A DNA stretch of 64,000 nt, taken from NCBI GenBank assembly GCA_014529385.2, contig CM043945.1, positions 141,588,241-141,652,240 on the forward strand, in the 5' to 3' direction. Shown in pieces: positions 57,179 through 64,000 of this stretch. The position numbers and the translations under genes are program-made. This DNA comes from Adiantum capillus-veneris (Eukaryota; Streptophyta; Polypodiopsida; Polypodiales; Pteridaceae). The stretch's first letter is position 1. Every line of letters begins with the position of its first letter. Below the pieces are notes generated by a model. That model was given only the letters and a program-made list of their open reading frames with translations. It was not told the DNA's origin and ran no database searches.

Positions 57179-58698
57179 ACCTCTTACCTAGAGATGGAAA
57201 GATATTTCAATTCCTTCGACTGCATGGGTTGTTACTTCATTGGTCTCTGCAAATGATTACACTAGATGGCTATGAGATCACTGTATCATTCCAACTGTCA
57301 GCAGATTCAACGCTTCAAAATGTTCTCAACACAATTTTGCTTGCAGATTATTGACAGTATGTCCAATTTGAGTTTTGAAAACTCCTGGTATCTTGTATAA
57401 CCTAGGTCTATGAACAGGTCAAAAATGAGCTGGATATGGGCTAGAGGTACACCAATCGCGATCGTACTTCTGAGCCCAAATCAGATGAAACTTCACCAGC
57501 TTGTTCACTAGACTATTTTGAGACTACCTGCCAGACACTTTTGTATCTGGACTCAAAAAAGTCAAGTTTTTATCATTTCTTGGTTGTAAGTGCCTGTTTT
57601 TTCAACTTTATCTGTTTGACTGGATTTTGATGTTTGATTTGGGATTTGAGAGATACCTGGGATTGTCCTGTGTACAAGCTATCCCTCTGTGTAGTTCCTT
57701 CCCAGTTTGGATGTGTTTTGGTCTACTGAAAGTCACTTTCTAAGCCAGTTTAGCAATTTTTGACTTGGATCTGTATTCAAATTGTTTGACAGGTATTTTG
57801 AGGTTTCTGGCTCTAGGTCCTTTAGACTTTTATGTTTATATACACGTGGGGATCCCACAGATGAAATTTGGTCCAATTTTGGCATTTACGTACATCGATG
57901 GCGATCGTACTTCTGAGCCCAAATCAGAACAAACTTGGCATGCTTGTAGACACTGATGTTTTAAGGCTATCCCCAAAGTCTTTTGCATTTGGATCATCAA
58001 AAGTCAAGATTTTACAGTTTCTGGGTCTGTCAGGCTAGTATTGCCCAAGTGGCCTGATTTTCTTGGTTTTTGATGTTTTCGGGTGTGGTTGCTTTAGACA
58101 AAGTTGTTTAGAATCTTATCAGGAAGGCACATGTCAATTCTGGTCCAAATCAGACACTGAGGTACACCGATCGCGATCGTAGTACCTAGGCCAAATCTGA
58201 TGAAATTTTGTCTGCTCCCTCTGAAAAGTGTTTCCTAGTGTTTTGTGCTACCACTTTGTGATTTGAATCAATATCAATCCTGTTTGGTCAGAATTTCAAA
58301 ATTTCAGAGTCTTATGGCTTTTTTGGCCAAAGTTATGGTTTTCTGGTTTCTCGACTCTAACTTTTGTCCCAAATCTGATTGGAATGTGATTTGCTTATCC
58401 TACTCCTAAGTACAGAACTGAAAAACATAAGAAATTGAAACAAACAAAACAAACACGACGGATTTTGGGTGAGATTTCAGTACTCAATCGAATTAGAGAA
58501 ATTAAAGAGCAAAAATGCTTTAACACATTCACTCACAGCTCCCTAAATCTCCTAAGAGAGGATCTAGCCGGTCCACTGGCTCTAGACTCCACTAGGCTCT
58601 AAACCCTTGTCTAGCAGCCTAAGGTGTAAAATGGATTCGTGGATTGATCTTTTTTTAAGGAGTCTAATTGCACACTCGGTCACTCATCACCTAAGGTG
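57179..58698 (-). other. element A leader with palindromic motifs
   Basis: 1.5 kb between primer-binding site and first ORF, with no convincing sense ORF. Copies of the CGATCGCGATCG-type motif lie near 57453 (accaatcgcgatcg), 57893 (atcgatggcgatcg) and 58166. Confidence 0.75.
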
Positions 58699-58719
58699 CA
58701 TTCCCCGGCAGCGGCGCCA
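58699..58719 (-). other. primer-binding site of element A (tRNA-Asp-like)
   Basis: Minus strand TGGCGCCGCTGCCGGGGAATG, one base inside the 5' LTR. Its complement matches the 3' end of plant tRNA-Asp(GTC), as I recall it, at all but about two of 19 positions. Confidence 0.75.
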
Positions 58720-58720
58720 A

Positions 58721-59737
<1,017 letters not shown>

Positions 59738-59815
59738 CGAGAGGAAGGAGAGCTAGATATGCTACCTCCCTCTCATCTCTCTCATGTTCCCTTCCCCTCT
59801 TTCTTTCTCTTCCCC

Positions 59816-59833
59816 CCCCCGCCCCCCCCCCCC

Positions 59834-59889
<56 letters not shown>
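59816..59889. repeat. C-tract and (TG)n microsatellite
   Basis: An interrupted C run (59812-59832) is followed by about 27 TG units to 59889. Confidence 0.97.
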
Positions 59890-59892
<3 letters not shown>

Positions 59893-60006
59893 AATTTAAT
59901 ATCTCATCATCATTCAAAATCATATACTGAGAGACTTAAATATTGTGTGTAAAACATATTTTGTAAAGAACAAAAAATGGAGGATTTCTTGATACATATA
60001 AATTTA
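59888..60006. repeat. (TG)n-linked dispersed repeat, copy 1
   Basis: tttgaatttaatatctcatc ... gaacaaaaaatggaggatttc ... gatacatataaatt; collinear with 61425-61543 and likewise directly after a (TG)n tract. About 90% identical by eye. Confidence 0.88.
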
Positions 60007-61391
<1,385 letters not shown>

Positions 61392-61410
61392 AGTACTACA
61401 TGTACACTAT

Positions 61411-61543
61411 TTTGTGTGTGTGTGTGTTTGAATTTAATATCCCATCATTCAAAATCATATGCTGAGAGACATAAATATTGTTTGCAAAACATATTGTGCA
61501 AAGAACAAAAAATGGAGGATTTCTTGATACATATAAAATTCAT
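61411..61543. repeat. (TG)n-linked dispersed repeat, copy 2
   Basis: A short (TG)n (61413-61427) is followed by tttgaatttaatatcccatcattcaaaatc ..., matching copy 1 at 59888-60006. Confidence 0.88.
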
Positions 61544-63559
61544 TACAAGATACTTTGATACATGACAAAGTAGGGGCTTTAGCCGGAACTCCTATCAAAT
61601 CAAATCGGGGATCATTGCCAACCAGCCACAAGTACAATTAATTAGAACTAATTTGTACTAAATGGGTGACAGGTATCCAAGCAAACCCCATTTCTTGTTA
61701 TCGATGTCACATACCAGACCCCAACCACACTCCTAAATATATATTATGTTTTCTTTATCTCATCTATTTAAGTAGGGTCTATTACGGTGTCAAGAAATGT
61801 GCGGTCTTGCCAGGAAAGCACCGGGCTTATGGCTATGAGAGTTTGTGAGAGAACTCAACAAAAACTATATGAAGGAGTTAAACCATAGATGCCATGAAGA
61901 CTAGGGTTTGGAAAGAAGTGCAATCAAAGAAGACCCACTCTTTCTCTCTTGCACTCACACACACAAAGAAAGAACACAAAAGAGAATGTCAAAACAACAC
62001 AAAGATGAAAACATCAAGGCTATGGTCATATCGTATCATGGGTAGTATTAAAGGGTTAATAGATGAGTTAATGGCATTCAATATTGGCTAACCAAATAGG
62101 CTACGAATTGTTCTTTGGAATTGTAGTTTTGTGCTTACCATAATATATATATTTTGTCTAGTGATTGCGATTAATTGTATACAAATCCTCTTGGTTCATA
62201 GCAAGATAACTACGCTTACGTCAAAAGAAAAGTTATAGTCTATGAGAGGTAGTATAATGGGATCCAGTGATAGAAGTATTTCATTGAGCCTTTCAGGGCC
62301 AAAGAGAAACACTATACGTTGTTGAAAGTGTATTTTACGGCTAATCCATACGTTAATTCTAATAGATCGTACAGAGTGAAAGCGATAGAAATTATCATCA
62401 TGTGGATTATTCATTTAGGATAACTCTAGGATGTGCAAAATGTAGATATGAGAGAAGAGAAGGGAAGAGAAGAGAAGAGAGTTTCCCTCCCAAGCCCTAT
62501 TCTTGCCCGTAGGCAATAAGGATACTACGGGGAGAGATATACCTGTAGCAAGGAGAACCTAAAATGTGTAGAGATGATGAATTACTAAGAGTGAGAGAGA
62601 TAGGTTTGGTTAAGGAGATGAGATTAGAGATATATATATATATATATGCCAGACTAGAGATGAAAAAGAAAACAACAAGAAATCAAGAAAACATCGATGT
62701 AGAACACATCTTACTTGACAAACCCTTCGGCAAGATTATTGATGGAGAGAGAAGAAGAAGGGAGAATTCAACTTTGATTGATATTCCAAGTCCACGACCT
62801 TCTTTGATTAGATTTGATCTTCCAAGGATAGCATGCAAGAATGGCTAGTCTTCCTCTAGGAGAAAGTGTAGGCTTAGGCATATGTTAATGGCTAAGTACA
62901 ATTAAGCATTACTACACACTCCCTCATGAATTCCTCTCATCAATGGCTTGAATACTTGAGTTCCTTTTCAAGGAAGAAGTGATCCCCGTTTATAGGTGAA
63001 GGGAACCCCCAAGGGTTTACACAAGAAGAGAAGAGCCAGTGTGAACAGAAACTGGAAAAGTTGGAAATGAGTTGTCCCTTGATGATGTGGGCAGACTGGG
63101 GTCCAGTATTTTGATCATATCTCCTCAACCATGGCTCCAAATAAAAAAGTAAAAATATGGGCAAAAAATTCAGCTCATTATCTACGATTTAAATTTTAAA
63201 ATCTTTCTCCAATTCGGATTGGAACCTTGTGTAAAAAAATCATCAAAATAGGGTCCATTTCTGGCAGCAAAAGTCTTCCTGTGGTCCCCTTAGCTTAGAC
63301 TTTCATTTGATTCCAAAGGACACCTCATGCCATATGAAAGCATGACATCACTCCTTGACAAGGTTTTGTAATCATGCTTGCGATAATTCATTAAAATAAG
63401 TGTATCTTTGAAATCATGCCACCTAGTGTCCCACTAGGATTTGATTCCCTCCTAGTAGCTATTTAAAAGGAAATATAAGAAAAATATGAAAAATACATAG
63501 AATATATATATATATATATATATTGGAGTTTACCCTAGATATAGGATCTAGCTAGGGTG
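61544..63559. other. no recognised gene; AT microsatellites
   Basis: Short ORFs only (up to 94 codons at 62564-62848, plus). (AT)n tracts at 62630-62647 and 63502-63523. No domain recognised. Confidence 0.5.
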
Positions 63560-63579
63560 TGAAATGATAATGAGATAGT

Positions 63580-64000
63580 AGAGTAGGTATACTTAGAGAG
63601 ATTAGAGAGAGTAGGTATACTTAGAGAGTAGGTATACTTAGAGAGATTAGAGTAAGAGAAAACATACACTCACATCTTTTCTAAAGTTAATTGAATCTTA
63701 CTAATCTATTAGGGAAATTAGAGTAAGAGATAGCACGTACACACACATATCCTTCTTAAAGCTAATTGAATCTTACTAATCTATTAGAGAAATTAGAGTA
63801 AGAGATAGCACACATACACGCATATCCTTCTTAAAACTAATTGAATGTTACTATCTATTAGAGAGATTAGAGTAAAAGATAGCACGCACACACACATATC
63901 CTTGTTAAAACTAATTGAATCTTACTAATCTATTAGAGAGATTAAATTAAGAGATAGCACACACACACACACACACACACATAGCTAATTGAATCTTACT
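63580..64000 (+). repeat. tandem repeats: gtaggtatacttagaga triplet and 75-bp array
   Basis: Three copies of GTAGGTATACTTAGAGA (about 63582, 63611 and 63628) lead into a 74-76-bp tandem repeat with landmark TAATTGAATCTTACTAATCTATTAG near 63688, 63763, 63839, 63913 and 63987, each with a short CA/AC tract of variable length. The array runs off the window end. Confidence 0.92.

Noticed and set aside
62196-62414. 72-codon minus-strand ORF that looked organelle-like in codon use
   Set aside because: No plastid or mitochondrial gene could be recognised, so a transfer from an organelle cannot be supported.

Overview
The window looks like nuclear DNA of a land plant, in a repeat-rich, heterochromatin-like region. 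The evidence is Ty3/gypsy retrotransposons with plant-type features (a primer-binding site matching the tRNA-Asp 3' end, and a second RNase H after RT), CACTA transposon ends with a plant transposase-associated ORF split by short introns, a SET-domain gene and FCP1-type HAD genes with plant-like introns, and many TG/CA, GA/TC and AT microsatellites. I cannot name the species. No bacterial operon, rRNA, tRNA or CRISPR array was seen. No fully intact host gene was found.

Layout. 1-1.6 kb: a decayed coding region ending in an abutting palindrome. 1.6-10.8 kb: a young, nearly complete Tat-like gypsy element on the minus strand (element 1), inserted into the palindrome's right arm with a 4-bp target duplication. 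10.8-13.3 kb: a 180-bp tandem duplication, then a CACTA fragment with a spliced, decayed transposase-associated ORF that begins at a second palindrome. 13.4-17.9 kb: probable gypsy LTR and pol tail, then unrecognised sequence. 17.9-31.1 kb: long arrays of a 'TTGGACAAGTGGTGGACC' repeat, plus-oriented up to 25.6 kb and minus-oriented from 28 kb, interspersed with a minus-strand cluster of decayed host-like genes: FCP1-like HAD copy A (20.5-21.1 kb), FCP1-like HAD copy B (26.4-27.8 kb) and a two-exon SET-domain gene (28.5-32.9 kb) whose 2.55-kb intron is filled with the repeat.

32.9-38 kb: a second gypsy element (plus strand, element 2), 5'-truncated in gag, with an in-frame deletion joining RNase H to the integrase core. 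38.7-39.1 kb: the tail of another element's extra ORF, a polypurine tract and a CACTA end. 39.3-59.6 kb: an 18.7-kb gypsy element on the minus strand (element A; LTRs 40933-41836 and 58721-59623). It carries an upstream ORF, gag with zinc knuckles, protease, RT/RNase H, two successive integrase-type zinc-binding domains, integrase, a second retropepsin-like domain with Asp changed to Asn, and a very long coiled-coil ORF in the env position. Its 3' LTR is followed by a second primer-binding site and 1.6 kb of a second leader, which is a tandem LTR-internal-LTR-internal arrangement. 59.6-64 kb: microsatellites, a duplicated (TG)n-linked repeat and a 75-bp tandem repeat running off the end.

Nearly all coding regions are broken by stop codons that can be explained by C-to-T (or complementary G-to-A) change. 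In several the stops are mostly TAG, as expected if CAG (the plant CHG methylation context) had deaminated. The genes do not form a pathway. The window records successive, nested element insertions around a small block of decayed host-like genes.
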